DNA of 64,000 bases from Roseivirga misakiensis (lineage in GTDB: Bacteria > Bacteroidota > Bacteroidia > Cytophagales > Cyclobacteriaceae). How positions within the stretch are numbered: position 1 is the first letter of the stretch; every line of letters starts with the position of its first letter. The notes beneath the pieces were generated by a model. That model was not told the DNA's origin, ran no database searches, and saw only the letters and a program-made list of their open reading frames with translations. The stretch lies in contig NZ_MDGQ01000003.1 in assembly GCF_001747105.1 (NCBI RefSeq), positions 62,001 through 126,000 on the forward strand. The letters are read 5' to 3'. A program made the translations under genes and the position numbers. This document shows positions 1 through 15,400 of the stretch, piece after piece.

Positions 1-2
1 GT

Positions 3-2483
<2,481 letters not shown>

Positions 2484-2495
2484 TAGGAACTGATC

Positions 2496-3416
2496 ATGAA
2501 GTTTTTAAGAAACATAACATTCGCTTTGGTTTTGATGATCTTTGGACAAGTTGGACTTGCCCAGCAACAGGTCATGTTTACACAATACATGTTTAATGGA
2601 CTGGCAATTAACCCTGCCTATGCGGGTAGCCATGATAATATCACGGCTACCTTTTTAGCCCGTGAACAATGGGTGGGGCTCGAAGGAGCGCCAGCGAGTC
2701 AAACATTCAGTATTCACTCCCCGATTAATGCTAGTGGAAGTGCCAACCTTGGTGCCCTGCTAATCCATGATAAGATTGGGGTAACTGATCAAACCACAGC
2801 CTACTTGGCTTTTGCCTACAGAATTAGGTTTAGCGGATCGGCTAGGTTGGCCTTTGGCTTACAAGGTGGAATTAGTAACTATATCTCGAGATTTAGTAGA
2901 ATTAGCAGTGTAGACCCTGTTTTTGCCAATGGTGATGTAAACATCAACAGACCTAATTTTGGTGCTGGACTATATTTTAACACTAACCGATTCTTTGCAG
3001 GTGTTTCAGTGCCTCAATTAGTAAGAAGTAAGTTAGATGTAAACAACAGCGATTCGGACTCCAGACTAGAAAGGCACTATTTCGGGTATGCAGGTTATGT
3101 TTTTGACATATCAAGTGACTTAAAATTCAAGCCTAATTTGTTAGTGAAGTATGTGGAAAATGCTCCTGTCGAGTTTGACGTGAATGCTAATTTCCTAATC
3201 AAGGATATTATCTGGGCGGGTTTATCATACCGTTCTTTCGATTCCTTTGATGCACTATTTCAGGTACAAATCACCAAACAGTTTCAGTTCGGCTATTCAT
3301 ATGATTTTGCCACTACCACTGATTTGAGACGAGTAAATGCCGGTTCTCATGAGATCATGCTTACCTACACATTTGTTTTCGGAAAGAAAAAAATTATTTC
3401 ACCAAGATATTTTTAA
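2496..3416 (+). CDS. PorP/SprF family T9SS outer-membrane protein
   Basis: A 306-residue protein with a signal peptide ending near GLAQ (about residue 22), followed by the hallmark start of the PorP/SprF family: QQxMFTQYMFNGLAINPAYAGS, then REQWVGLEGAP. The rest alternates short hydrophobic and polar stretches as in an outer-membrane beta-barrel. PorP/SprF proteins help particular T9SS cargo, mostly those with type B sorting domains, reach or stay on the cell surface; SprF acts for SprB in Flavobacterium johnsoniae. The gene lies 12 bp after a type B cargo gene and 3 bp before a PorE-like gene, so the three are probably one operon and this protein probably serves the upstream cargo. It may not be the core PorP of the machine, because genomes carry many paralogues. 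Confidence 0.93.
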   Translation: MKFLRNITFALVLMIFGQVGLAQQQVMFTQYMFNGLAINPAYAGSHDNITATFLAREQWVGLEGAPASQTFSIHSPINASGSANLGALLIHDKIGVTDQTTAYLAFAYRIRFSGSARLAFGLQGGISNYISRFSRISSVDPVFANGDVNINRPNFGAGLYFNTNRFFAGVSVPQLVRSKLDVNNSDSDSRLERHYFGYAGYVFDISSDLKFKPNLLVKYVENAPVEFDVNANFLIKDIIWAGLSYRSFDSFDALFQVQITKQFQFGYSYDFATTTDLRRVNAGSHEIMLTYTFVFGKKKIISPRYF

Positions 3417-3419
3417 GAA

Positions 3420-5597
3420 ATGCATAATAGATACTTAAAATACATTTTGGTTCCCCTTTTGACGTTGGTTTCCTTCATGGCCTATGGCCAAAATAGGTCT
3501 CGCCTAGACGTAATGCGCGCCGGTAAATTGTTCGATAATTTTGAGTACGCGGCGGCGGCCAAGATTTACGAAAGATTAGTAGAAAGAGATTCGTCATTTA
3601 ATTATGCCAAACTTCAGTTAGCAGAGTCTTACAGAAAAATGAATATGCCCGAGGAAGCACTACCCTTCTATGCAGAAGTAGTCTCGGATTCATCTGTGGC
3701 TAAACCTATTCATACCCTATATTATGCACAAGCTTTAATGAGTGCCGAGAGGTATGATCGCGCGCTGACAGCACTTTCAGATTTCTATGCGAGTCAAGGT
3801 GATGTTCGAGCAACGAACCTGACAAATGGCATAACAAATTTTGAAGGCTTCTATAGCGATTCTTCTTACTATAAAATCAACCTGTCAAAGTTCAATTCAG
3901 AAGCTGATGACTACAGCCCAACTTATTTCAGAGATGGGCTTGTTTTCTCATCGAATCGTAAAAAGTTCAGACTCGTCAAACGAACTCACGGATGGGACAA
4001 TAAGAATTTCCATGAATTGTATTTCACAAATCCAGGCGTCGATTCTGTTGAAACAACTAAGCTATTCAACAAAAAACTGAATACACGTTACCACGAAGGC
4101 CCAATGGTTTTCTATGATGATGACGAAAAAGCGTTTTTTACCAGAAATAACTACAACGGAAAGCGAGTTGGTACGGCCAGCGATGAAACGATAAACCTAC
4201 AACTTTACATGACCCAAAGAAGTGGTGTGAATTCTGAGTGGGACAAACCGATGTCGTTCAAATACAATAGCAAAGAATTTAGCACAGGTCATCCGACCAT
4301 TTCAGAGGATGAAAAAACGCTCTATTTTGCGTCAAACCGACCTGGTGGCAATGGCGGTGTCGACATATATAAGTCTACTTTTGAAGATGGAGATTGGGGT
4401 GAACCCGTAAACCTTGGAAGCGAAATCAATACCCCTGGAGATGAGATGTTTCCACATGTTCATAAAGGTGTCCTCTACTTTTCATCCAATGGCCATTATG
4501 GAATGGGCGGGCTAGATGTTTATCAATACGATTTCAATGACACGGCCGCCGTTGTAAAAAACATGGGGTATCCGATTAATTCTCCAAAAGATGACTTTGG
4601 ACTGATTTTATCCTCAAACGATACAACTGGCTATTTTACTTCTAACCGACCAGGTGGGGCTGGTAACGATGATATCTACCAAATCGAGGTGAACTTACCA
4701 AAACGACCTAAACAGGTTTTCCTGAAAGGTATTGTTGTTGATCAAAGATCAGGTAGACCCCTTGAAGATACTGAGGTCTTTTTATCGACGAGCGAAGGGG
4801 ATAGCATTAGTTTCATTACAAACGCTGATGGAGGCTTTGAATATGAGTTAGCCTGGGATCAGAAGTACAATCTGACTGCGCTTAAGCCCGATTGGTCAGT
4901 TGGCCGAGATTCTGCATCCACCTTTGACGATATGCTTGATAAAGAATTTATCACTATTCCACTCCGAGAACTTCTTGTCGTAAAAGGAGATTTGGTAACC
5001 CCTGGTGGAAGGCCGGTGGATGATGCACTCGTGACCTTCACTGAAACTACTACAGGTGAAGTAGATAGTGTACGAACCAATGAAAATGGATTACTCTACT
5101 TTATAGCCCAACCTGGTGCTGAATATGATGTCTTCCTACAAAAGCCAGGATATTTCAACTTTAGAACTAAAGTTGCGACAGGAAATGATCCGGGTGGTGT
5201 CATTAAGTTCGATCTTGAGATGGATGAAATTATCATTGGAAAAGCAATACGTATTGAAAACATTTATTTTGATTTGAATAAATCAGACATTCGTCCAGAT
5301 GCGGCGATAGAACTTGACAAAATAGTGGCCATGATGACAGATAACCCAACCGTTAAAATAGAATTGGGTTCGCATACGGATTCACGCGGTGGCGATCCTT
5401 ATAACCTCGCCTTATCTGATCGCAGGGCACGCTCATCGGCTGCCTATATCGTGTCGAAAGGTATTGCGCAAGACAGGATTACGGGCAAAGGATATGGTGA
5501 AACACAGCTTACGAACCAATGTGAGGACGGTATCAGATGCCAACCAGAAGAACATCAAGCAAACAGGAGAACTGAATTTAAAGTAATTTCATTTTAG
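3420..5597 (+). CDS. PorE-like OmpA family protein (TPR, PD40 propeller, carboxypeptidase-regulatory-like, OmpA)
   Basis: A 725-residue envelope protein with a signal peptide (cleavage near AYGQ, residue 24). Domains in order: TPR-like helices (about 30-130); a WD40-like PD40 beta-propeller (about 150-430) with repeated YFxSNRPGGxGxxDIY signatures; two carboxypeptidase-regulatory/CNA-B-like domains (about 435-605); and an OmpA C-terminal peptidoglycan-binding domain (about 615-725). The OmpA diaminopimelate-contacting residues are present as Asp654 (GSHTDS) and Arg669 (LSDRRA). This order matches PorE of Porphyromonas gingivalis, which links T9SS outer-membrane parts to the cell wall. It follows the PorP/SprF-like gene by 3 bp. 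Like PorP/SprF, this family is expanded, so it may be a cargo-specific paralogue rather than core PorE. Confidence 0.92.
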   Translation: MHNRYLKYILVPLLTLVSFMAYGQNRSRLDVMRAGKLFDNFEYAAAAKIYERLVERDSSFNYAKLQLAESYRKMNMPEEALPFYAEVVSDSSVAKPIHTLYYAQALMSAERYDRALTALSDFYASQGDVRATNLTNGITNFEGFYSDSSYYKINLSKFNSEADDYSPTYFRDGLVFSSNRKKFRLVKRTHGWDNKNFHELYFTNPGVDSVETTKLFNKKLNTRYHEGPMVFYDDDEKAFFTRNNYNGKRVGTASDETINLQLYMTQRSGVNSEWDKPMSFKYNSKEFSTGHPTISEDEKTLYFASNRPGGNGGVDIYKSTFEDGDWGEPVNLGSEINTPGDEMFPHVHKGVLYFSSNGHYGMGGLDVYQYDFNDTAAVVKNMGYPINSPKDDFGLILSSNDTTGYFTSNRPGGAGNDDIYQIEVNLPKRPKQVFLKGIVVDQRSGRPLEDTEVFLSTSEGDSISFITNADGGFEYELAWDQKYNLTALKPDWSVGRDSASTFDDMLDKEFITIPLRELLVVKGDLVTPGGRPVDDALVTFTETTTGEVDSVRTNENGLLYFIAQPGAEYDVFLQKPGYFNFRTKVATGNDPGGVIKFDLEMDEIIIGKAIRIENIYFDLNKSDIRPDAAIELDKIVAMMTDNPTVKIELGSHTDSRGGDPYNLALSDRRARSSAAYIVSKGIAQDRITGKGYGETQLTNQCEDGIRCQPEEHQANRRTEFKVISF

Positions 5598-5598
5598 C

Positions 5599-6354
5599 CT
5601 AGCGCTTGATATAACGCTTTCCGTCCCACTCTAATTGAGTGGGACTAATTACTCTTACAAAGTCTTCGGCAAACCTTAATTCGCTAATGAGTCGATAGGT
5701 AAGTTCGGGTACATCAACTAAAAATTCGTTACTAGACTTACCCTTTACCCTGTATTCGTTGGTATAAATATGCCTAATTGAAATACTTCGCACCGGCATT
5801 TCCATTGAAGGAATCGCAATAATCTCAAAAGACGTTATACTTAAATTAGCTGGTTTTTTAACTGCAATTTCATTGTTGTTAAACCTTCGCTGACTTAATT
5901 CTTCGTCAAACCGCGGGTTGTTAGAATTAATTAGAACTTGATAGCTCAGACCTTTATGCCGGTCTAATGCTTTGTCCTTTTGAATGGGATTATCAATAGT
6001 AAAGTAAAGACTGTCAGAACTTGATCTGAAGCCCTCCTGAACTTTCATCTCTAGCAAAGGGTCTATAGGTTTTAAATCACTTTTAAGACTTAGAAAAGAC
6101 GTTCCGTTAACTCGTTTCCACTCACCAACTGAAAGTGTATCGCAGCATTTATATGGGCTTATATGAGCCTCTTCGAAGGGTTTCAAGAGGAAATATCTAT
6201 CCTTAGTTAACAAAAGCTGCTTATTGAATGATCCTTGCATCAAATATGTACCTTCTACGCTACCTTCAACCGTCTTACGGGCAGCACAACTATAGAGCCC
6301 AATGACGCCTAAAAGCTGCAATAAATATCCCTTCAACCGATTACGATGACTCAT
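5599..6354 (-). CDS. Hypothetical lipoprotein
   Basis: I do not recognise the family. From the ATG at 6354 the protein is about 251 residues and begins with basic residues (MSHRNRLKG), a hydrophobic stretch and a lipobox ending LYSC. It is therefore probably a lipoprotein anchored at Cys near residue 23. The body is soluble and beta-rich with no visible catalytic motif; a Cys pair (YKCCD) lies about 50 residues after the lipobox. A TTG three codons upstream (6363) would also work, but ATG is preferred. It converges with the PorE-like gene, with one base between the two stop codons. It stands alone between that operon and the giant gene, and no promoter was recognised. Confidence 0.7.
   Translation of the reverse strand: MSHRNRLKGYLLQLLGVIGLYSCAARKTVEGSVEGTYLMQGSFNKQLLLTKDRYFLLKPFEEAHISPYKCCDTLSVGEWKRVNGTSFLSLKSDLKPIDPLLEMKVQEGFRSSSDSLYFTIDNPIQKDKALDRHKGLSYQVLINSNNPRFDEELSQRRFNNNEIAVKKPANLSITSFEIIAIPSMEMPVRSISIRHIYTNEYRVKGKSSNEFLVDVPELTYRLISELRFAEDFVRVISPTQLEWDGKRYIKR
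5623..5645. other. Hairpin in convergent 3' ends
   Basis: A 9-bp perfect stem (GTCCCACTC / GAGTGGGAC) with a TAATT loop lies inside the 3' end of the minus-strand lipoprotein gene, 26 bp past the stop of the plus-strand PorE-like gene. No T-tract follows on the plus strand, so it is at best an RNA 3'-end stabiliser or weak terminator for the T9SS operon. Confidence 0.3.
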
Positions 6355-6417
6355 TTTAACCAATTCGCTAATCCAATATAGTAGCTATACCATTAACCTG
6401 ACCGTCCACCCACAAAA

Positions 6418-6447
6418 AAGCCCTCATCCAATCAAGAATGAGGGCTT
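6418..6447 (-). terminator. Rho-independent terminator of the giant gene
   Basis: A perfect 10-bp stem (AAGCCCTCAT / ATGAGGGCTT) with a 10-nt loop lies 18 bp beyond the stop of the 12.9-kb gene. Read on the minus strand it runs into a T-tract. A 31-bp stretch including the loop (6415-6445) recurs exactly at 19568-19598 beyond sdhB. Confidence 0.85.
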
Positions 6448-6465
6448 AATTAGGTAAACGGTTTA

Positions 6466-9400
6466 TTAACGTTTAATTATAATTCTTTTTCTAGCAAACT
6501 TTCCTCCGTCCCTGACTAAAACTGTATGAGTCCCTGAAGGTAAACCCCTTACATCTATTCGAACTGAAGAAGTAGAAGACTTTAGTGTGTTCGTAGAGAA
6601 AACTCTGCCTGAACTACCTATGAGCTTAATAGTGGTACCCTTCTTGAATAGCTCTTCGAATTCCAAGGTTATAAAATCACTAGCTGGCACTGGATAGGCA
6701 ATAAGGTTTACTTCATCCAATTCTTTCTCTAGGCTCGTAATTATCAAATCAAGACTTATCGAATTGGCAAAGCATCCATTGTCGTTTGTGGCCATCACAA
6801 AATAACTTCCAGACTCTTCGGCGTTATATGTATTTGACGTTTCATCCGCAATTTCAACTCCATCTTTAAACCACTGGTAGTTCAAACCAGCTATTTGTGG
6901 TACTGAAAGTACATTATCAGTATTTGTAATGATTGGTACCTCGACTGCTTCAAACACCGAAGCATTAACAGGAACTCTAAGTTCAGATTCTTCGTTTCCG
7001 AAGACTCCAGCAACATAGTATGTGGTAGACTCTGATAACGATACGGTTATTTCTGCTCCCTGATCAAAAGATTCACCACCAATGGGACTATTATACCAAA
7101 AGTAATTATCAGCGCCTGAAGCACTTAACGATAAAGACCCTTCACCACAACTACTGCCAGATACAACAGAAATGTTAGGATCAGCGACTAAAACAGATAT
7201 TTCAATTGTTTTAGTGTCAACTCCATTATTATCAGTTCCACCATCATCTTTTACGATTACCGTAATTATACCATTTCCCTCCTGATCTACAGTAGTTTCA
7301 AAACTGAGCGACGCACTACGACCATCGCTATTCAAAACTACACTGGAACTAGCCACTACTCCCGAACTTGTCGTACTGATAAGAATATTTTGACCCGTAT
7401 CCTCTCCGGCACTAAGTCCGGATAGGTTCAAACTGAGTACTCCTAAATTTTTAACTATTTGAACTTCGTCAACCGGATCAATAGTAGGTGATTCATTAAC
7501 GTCTAAAACATCTATTTGGAAAGTCTCCTCATATGTTCCGCCATGATTATCCGTAACCATTATTTTAATGTTATAGGTATCCTTTAATTCATAATCAAAA
7601 CTGGACTTCGCTAACAATTCATTATCTATAATCTCAAAAGAATCATTATCCACCTCTCCATCAACTAAAGAAAATGTATGCGTATCCACACCGTTTTCAT
7701 CGGTCACACTTAACTCGCCAATAGTTACTGAAGCACCAATGTTTTCATATACCGCTCTGTTACTTACACTAATTTTTGAAGGAGCGACATTGGTAATATT
7801 AAGAGTTGCCGTAGCCTCACCTTCATAGTTAGGATCATCAATAACTACTTTGAGTTCATATGACCCAACTGTATTTGGGACTGCCAACTGTTCACTATAA
7901 GTCAAATCGAAGCTTAAACCTTCAGGTACTGTTGTAACTGTGACTGGCTTATCTTCTCCATCGTTTACAAACTCTAAAGTGCCAAAAGATATCGTTGCCG
8001 TAGCTTTATCAATTACAAAGTCGAATGAGTTGGTAACGCTCAGGCCTCTTTCATCGGTTGCTTTCAATACTATTGTAGCAGTGCCTGCCTGATTCACCAT
8101 CAATTTTAGAAGACCAGTATTAGCGCCTAACTCTGTTGAAGAAATTATCATTTCATCAGATATTGAAACCAACTCATAAGTCAATTGATCGTCACTTTGT
8201 TCTTCATCATCAAAGTAATCATAGACGGACAACTCTATTGTCAATTCAGGAGCATATGTATCCGTAATATCAGACACCTCAGTAGCTATCGGAGAACTAT
8301 TAGCAGTCAATATGACGAAGTCAGAAGTACTTACTCCTTTATAATTCCTTTCGTTTACAGTAACGATTACCTCGTAAGTCCCTGCATTTATTGGCAAGTC
8401 AGTTGAACCGTTGTATGTAATGTCAAACATTAAATCAGCAGGTTCAGTTGTCACTGATACGCTTTTACTTGTTCCATCCTCTTCGATACCCTCAGCATAT
8501 ACTACATTTATTGATGCTTCTGCTTGGTCAATAATAACCTTGAAAGTTGTTGATACTGAAAGCCCTTTTTCATCTGTAGCTTTGATACTTAACTCAGTTT
8601 CACCTGCATTTAAAACATCTAGTATCAATAGGCCATTTTCAGAATTTATTACTCGAGGATTAATGACCGTTGGGTCTGAATTCGCAGTTACTTCGTAGGT
8701 CAATTCGGAGTCCTCTTGTTCTGCATCTTTGAAGAATTCATATAAAGACAGTTCTTTAGTTAATTCAGTGGCGTATGTATCTAATATATCTGGAATTTCA
8801 CTTGCTGTCGGTGCATTATTAGCTGTTAGCAAAACGAATTCTGAAGTATTAGTGCCTTTATAATTTCTTTCATTTATGGAAACTACTACTTCGTAGGTTC
8901 CAGCTTCCACAGGAAGTTCAGTTGAACCATTGTAAGTAATATTGAGGAGTAAGTCAGCTGGCTCTGTTGTCACAGTTACGCTTTTACCCGTTCCATCTTC
9001 TTCAATCCCCTCATCATAGGTTATTTTAATTGAAGCATCTGCTTGACTAATAACAACCTTGAAAGTTGTTGATACCGATAGACCTCCTTCATCTGTTGCC
9101 TTGATACTTAACTCCGTTTCACCTGCATTTAAAACATCAAGTATCAATAGGCCATCTTCCGAACTTATTGTTTGAGGATTGATAACCGTCGGATCTAAAT
9201 TGGCTATCACTTCATATATCAATTCGGAGTCACTATTCTCAGCATCCTCGAAGTATTCAAACAAGGACAATTCTGCATTACTCTCCGGTAAGTAGACCTC
9301 TTCAACATCTGTAATTTCAGAAACAGTCGGCGCCGAATTAGGTGCCACTACGTTGATGATAATCTCTTCTTCAATAATACCATCTTTACCATCAGATATT

Positions 9401-12400
9401 CGGAGTGTGAATTTATGCTCACCAATGTCTGAGAGTTGAGGTGTACCCGTGATCTTTGGCATGGTGTAAGCGAGCCTCTTAATTTTGCCGAGCTCACCAA
9501 TTAAGATATCTCCATTTTCCAATTCTACTATCGAAGTTATACGCCCTATAGAAGACTCCGTTGCCAAACCATAATCATCTCCATTATATCCATTTCCTGC
9601 AATTGTTGAAATTGTACCATCCTCCAAATCAACAAGGCGCAATGCGTAAAAGGATTGATCTGAAAAAGCGATTTTTCCAGAACTTAGCATTTTCGATTCA
9701 AATACATTACCAAACCGTGCAATATCAAACTTGCCATCTCTAAAACCATATTGGCCACCAGCGATAGTCTTAACTTGATCGTTTGCATATCTTTTAAGCT
9801 TAAAAGTTTGCGCATCCCAAATGAGTAGTGAATCAACACCTAATGCGATAACTGACTGAGCATTATTGAATCTCACCAATTCTTTTTGACCATCTACGTC
9901 TCCAAAACTTCCATACAAACCTGCAATTGTAGACAAGTTCTTGTCCATATCGATTTTACCAATAAGAAATAACTCACCAGTGTATAGATTACCTTCGCTA
10001 TCAATAGCTAGTTCATAGACGTAAAATGGTTTGGCTATTTCCTGCGGACCTTCAACCCTTTCGAAATTTGAAAAACTGATCGGGCCAGAAGCGATCAAGG
10101 TGGTAACGATTCCATTGGTATCTATTTTACGAACTCCCGCATTACCTCTACTGCCAATAAAAAAGTTGTCCATTTTGTCAATGACCAATGCTCTTGGAAA
10201 TGAAAATTGTGCCTCTTCTTTCGGCCCATCTTTAAACCCAATCATACCGGTACCAGCATATAACTCGAATGCCCCATCTGACATTAACTGATATATTGAA
10301 TGTTTTATAAAATCTACGAAAAACACATCCCCTTTTGAGTTAATTGCAAAGTCAGTTGGGGCTATGTTTAGGACATTCACAAGTGAATCAGGCAGCTCAG
10401 CGCTATATATCGGATTAGAAAATTCTTGAATTATGCGCAAAGAGTCCCCTGATAACCAGCTAGGTAGCACTTCTGAAGAAAAGGAAAGCACATCTGTATC
10501 TACGTCAGTGGCCTCAAAATTAAGCTCAAAAGTCTCTCCAACCGTTACTTCATAATTCTGTTGACTAAGAAGTATTGGCGAATCATTTACAGGTTCTGCA
10601 AAAATTTGAATTGCACCTATTTTGAAAAGTTTTCCACCGACTTTCCTAAAACTGAAAGTCAATTTTTCATTAATGAAAGAATTAGCGTACAGATTCAAAT
10701 TATCCAATCTTGCGTTCAATTCTGCCACCTTTCCGTTTAACAGCCAAGCTTCCTCTTCTTTACTAAAACTCAACAAGTCTGTTTGTGTACTCCCTAACTG
10801 ATATTCAATTGATCCGTTTGATTCAATTATTAACTCTATTGTTTCTGTATCGCTTTCTTGAATTTCCACTTTTGGTATTGATACAAATTCATCTCTTTCG
10901 CCTACAAAAATTGTCGTATCCAATCCAGATACGCTTGGCCGATCATTCTCCAATACGTTAATAGTAAAATCTAAAGTACTTACTGCATCCTGTGCGTCTT
11001 GAACGACTACTTTGACTTGTGCCTCCCCTAAATCAGACGCTTTAGGCCTACCGGATAAGATCTCTTGATCAAGTTCAATTCTCCTGATCACATGATTATA
11101 GTTATCGGCAAAAATTAAACTACCATTATCCCAAAGTAAGTTGCCTTCGGTATTAATTTTTATTTGGTCATTAATACCAGACTGATAACCACCTTGCCCG
11201 CTCCTCCCGAGAACGGTTGAAACGTTATCGTTCTTGTCAATTTTTCGAATCACATAATTCCATCGGTCTATTACATAAATATTTCCATAAGGATCTTCTA
11301 CTGCTCCAGCCGTAGTGGCAAACTGTGATTGATTTGAAGGGCCGTCATTATATCCATAGCTGCCAGATCCGTAGCGAGTAATATACGTTCCTGAACTACT
11401 AAATCGATTGATAACTGAACTCGAAGAGACGAGCAAATCCCCATTGTTGGTGACATCTATCATGGAAATATTAACACTACCAGTTAGAGAACTTATATCT
11501 AGCGATTCCACCGCTAAAGTTTCTAATGTAATGAACCTAATTTGCCAGTATCTGCCTAGAATCAACGTTTTCTCGTCATTAGAGAGTGCCATTGAAATTG
11601 GTGCATAGTTTAGGCCTAAACCTAAACCAATATCACTTAAGCTTAATTCAGAATTTGGTCCTATAAGTGTAGTGACTTGACCATCTTTTATCAAACGAAT
11701 AGCTTCGTTATTCAAATCAGTTACTAACAAGCTTCCATCTTTCAAACTAACAACTCTAGAAGGTCTATCAAACCTAGCACTGGCAACAGGACCATCAACG
11801 AATCCGCTCCTGCCATCACCTGCCACAAGACTAACTTCTCCAGATTTGTCTAACCTTAAAACACTATGAGTATTTAAGGATACGAAAACAAAGGTATTGC
11901 TTGTATCGTGTGCCATATGAAACGGAGTATCAAATTGTGCCTCATCACCTTTACCTAACTTAAATCCAGATTTACCTGGGGTACCGGCCAAAAGTTCATC
12001 TTGAGCCTTAATCTGATTGTAGTTAAGCCAATCTGGTTTCTCTGAAAAGGAAAGGCTAACGTCAGGGCCATCTTCAATATCAAAAGCATTAAAAAGGATA
12101 GACAGACTATCTCCAACGAATGCAGTAGTATCACTTAGATTTAGAATCTCTGGAACATCATTGACAGAGGTGACAGTGAGGCCAATTGATCCATTGGTCT
12201 GTAGAGTTCCATTAAACCTTTTAAAGGAAAAATCTACTTGTCCACTTTGATCATTATTTAATCCCGGCTCAAATGATAAAGAGGTAAGAATTTCATTCAG
12301 CTTTGTAGCATTTCCAGTGAGTCTATAAACACCTGATTTCAAAGAATCTGATAAATCTAGAACAGTGGAGGTAAGTCCACCCAAACTTTCAGTGCTCGGT

Positions 12401-15400
12401 GCCATGAACACTTCAAAAAGCTCATCTTGATCTCCAGTAGTTATAGAAATCGCATTCAAGACAAACGGTGAATCATCTTCAATGTATTGAAAACTTTGCG
12501 GTAACCCAATAACCTCTGGTCTATCCGGCGCTAAAATCTCGATTGGTACTTCATAGATATTTGGTGTAGATAAGCCATCGCTCACGCTGAAATTGAGGAT
12601 TTGATTTCCTTCAGCACCATCAGGTGGTGTTCCAATTAACTTATAATTAATATTATAGGTCAAGAGACGTATGTCAAGTCCGCTATTGTCGGCAATAAGT
12701 ATCTTACCAGGTTCAGGCGAGTAAATATCAGTTATAGAAAACCAATTCATTTCGTCATTCTTTCCATCAACACGTGCATAGGGAAATGTCGAAAAGAAAG
12801 TTCTTAATAATTCGCTCTCTTTATTATGAGCCCGAATACCAGAGGACTCTGTAGAGATAGCGTTCTCAAAGAGATCGATATAAATCGCTCCGGAACTATA
12901 TCTTGGCCCATTTGTAATCGGAATAGTCGAAACTTGCCCGTTCACAATTTTTCTAACAGCTCCGGATTGGGTTACGTATATAGCACCATTCTTATCAACA
13001 AAAACACCATAATTACTTTGAAAAGCACTATTGAGAGCATCTCCATCCGTCTGACCATATCCACCAGTTCCAGCAATTGTAGTCACCTCATTAGTAGCAA
13101 AATTGAACTTCTTTACTTTTCGACTACCAAGATCAAGGATGATGAGGTTTCCGTCGTTATCTATAGTAAAATCCGAAATTGTATTAAACCGAGCGTCTGA
13201 ACCCGATCCATCTTGATCTCCATTATACCCTAAAGCTGAACCTGCGATTAATGAAACCTCACCGTTTGAATATTGGAGAATATTCCAAGGGGTACTGAAG
13301 ATAAGGTCATTATTTCTGAAGCTTAGACGTTTGATCTGTTGCGCATAGAAGTCTGTTATTTGATCATGGTCAATGATTGTGACTACAGAATCACCCTCAA
13401 TCTTTCGAATTTTCCTGTCTTCGGCGAAATATACCTCACCATCTTGGTTTGAGGTGACAGAGTTAATACGATAAGTAGTTGCTTCTTCGATTTTACCGTC
13501 AACAGATGCAATTGTCCCCCCTGATGGGTCTAAATCTGCAATAGTCGACATTTCAAAATCATAACTACTTGTCAATGATAACCAAGGCGGAAGATTCTCG
13601 CTTATAAGATTTACAGGGTTACCATCGATATCCATGATATCTAAATCTATGGAGATGGGTAAATCCACCATCGCATTGATCTTGCCTTGATTAAAAATAG
13701 GCTGGTCATTGATCGGATTAATTTTGATATTAAATGAACCTGTCCTGGTGAATTGCCCTCCACTTCTCTTTCCTTCTACACTTACCTTTACTAGGCCGTT
13801 GAAATCTTGGGCAGGGTAGAACTCAAGCTGAGAAATGACAGTGTTCAAATGATCTTGCGAACCTGTTATTTCCCAAACTCCTGATGTTTCACTAAAAGAA
13901 GCGTCAGAATTTTCACTGACTTGTATCTTGCCAGACTTTGCATCAGACAATATTAGCTTTAGTTCGACTGGATCGGTTTCAACTTCTGAGACAATCAGTG
14001 TATTAATATCTATCTTAACATCATCTTCATTACCTGAAAAAGTATTGTTCAACCCATCAAAAACAGGCATGCCGTTGGATTGAACCTCGATTGAAAAACT
14101 GTAATTCGAGGTTAGATTACCATCCGTTAAAGAAAATTCTAAATTACTTTGTCCTATATCGGAAGCGGTAGGAACACCAGAAAAATAGTCTCGCCTTAGA
14201 TCTATTTTACGAAGCACATTGTTTGATTGATCAAGGACTATCAAGTCACCGTTTGATAAAGTGACAATACCTTCAATGTACTTAAATCTATTATCAGCCC
14301 CTGTCCCTTGAGCAAAACCAGTGGATGTGTTACCAGCCAATGTAGTGAGTTGTCCATTTCCATCAATTCTTCTAAGTGCTGTAGGTTCACCAATATAAAC
14401 ATTCCCAAAACCATCAGTCTCCAACGATCTTATCTCCGCAAATGACCCGGCTTCCTTATCACCGTCTTCGATACGCCTAAAGCTGCTACCAGCAAATAAC
14501 TCAACTTTCATCGTTTGAAAGTTGGCTTTATATACTTTGGAGAGTGTTGCGATTAAAAGGTTCCCTTCTGCGTCGAACTCGATATCAACCATATTGTCTA
14601 TTCTTATGTCCGAAAAGGAACCTATTGGAGTCGCAGGATTGTTGCGGGACCCAATAGGCGTAGTGACGTTTCCATCTTTATCGATTTTGCGAATACAATA
14701 ATTATCGCTATCCGCGATAAAGATATTTCCGTCCTTATCTACTGCAACATCTTGTAACCTCCTAAACCTAGAAGTCTCTAAGTCACCATCAGCAAAATCT
14801 CCAAAGGTCTTATCCAAAATGACCTCAAGTTGACCTTCACGTGTTATTTTAGTAAGCCTTCTTCTTCCAATATCAGTGATATATAAATTATCGTGAATAT
14901 CAATATCTAGACTATAGGCAAGTATAAAATCATCTTTCCCTGATCCTCCAGCTATGGTTGTAACTGTACCACTCTCATCTACTTTACGAACTGCATTCCC
15001 ATCTAAAAAATATAAATTCGATTTCGAGTCTATTTCAACATCGTAACCATTCCTTATACGTGCCTCATCAGAGTTTCCATCCACGTAGTCATATACCTCT
15101 GGTTTACCAACAAATACGGAAGAGGAATTCTCAGATAAATTATAGGCTAACCAATCCGGTTTTGTAGACAGGTCCATTCGATAAGCAATATTATCAACAT
15201 CATCTACCTGTACATCGAAAGAGTATTCAAACTCAGTAAAAGTCTTCTCTTTTGGATCGTTGATCAAACTTGGTGCATCATTTATGGGGGTTACTTCTAA
15301 TTTGATTATACCTTCATTTGGAATAGCTCCTCCACTTAGGATAACCCTAGATAAAATCTCAGAATTAACATCAAGATTATCCGTAGGTTGGAAACTAACA

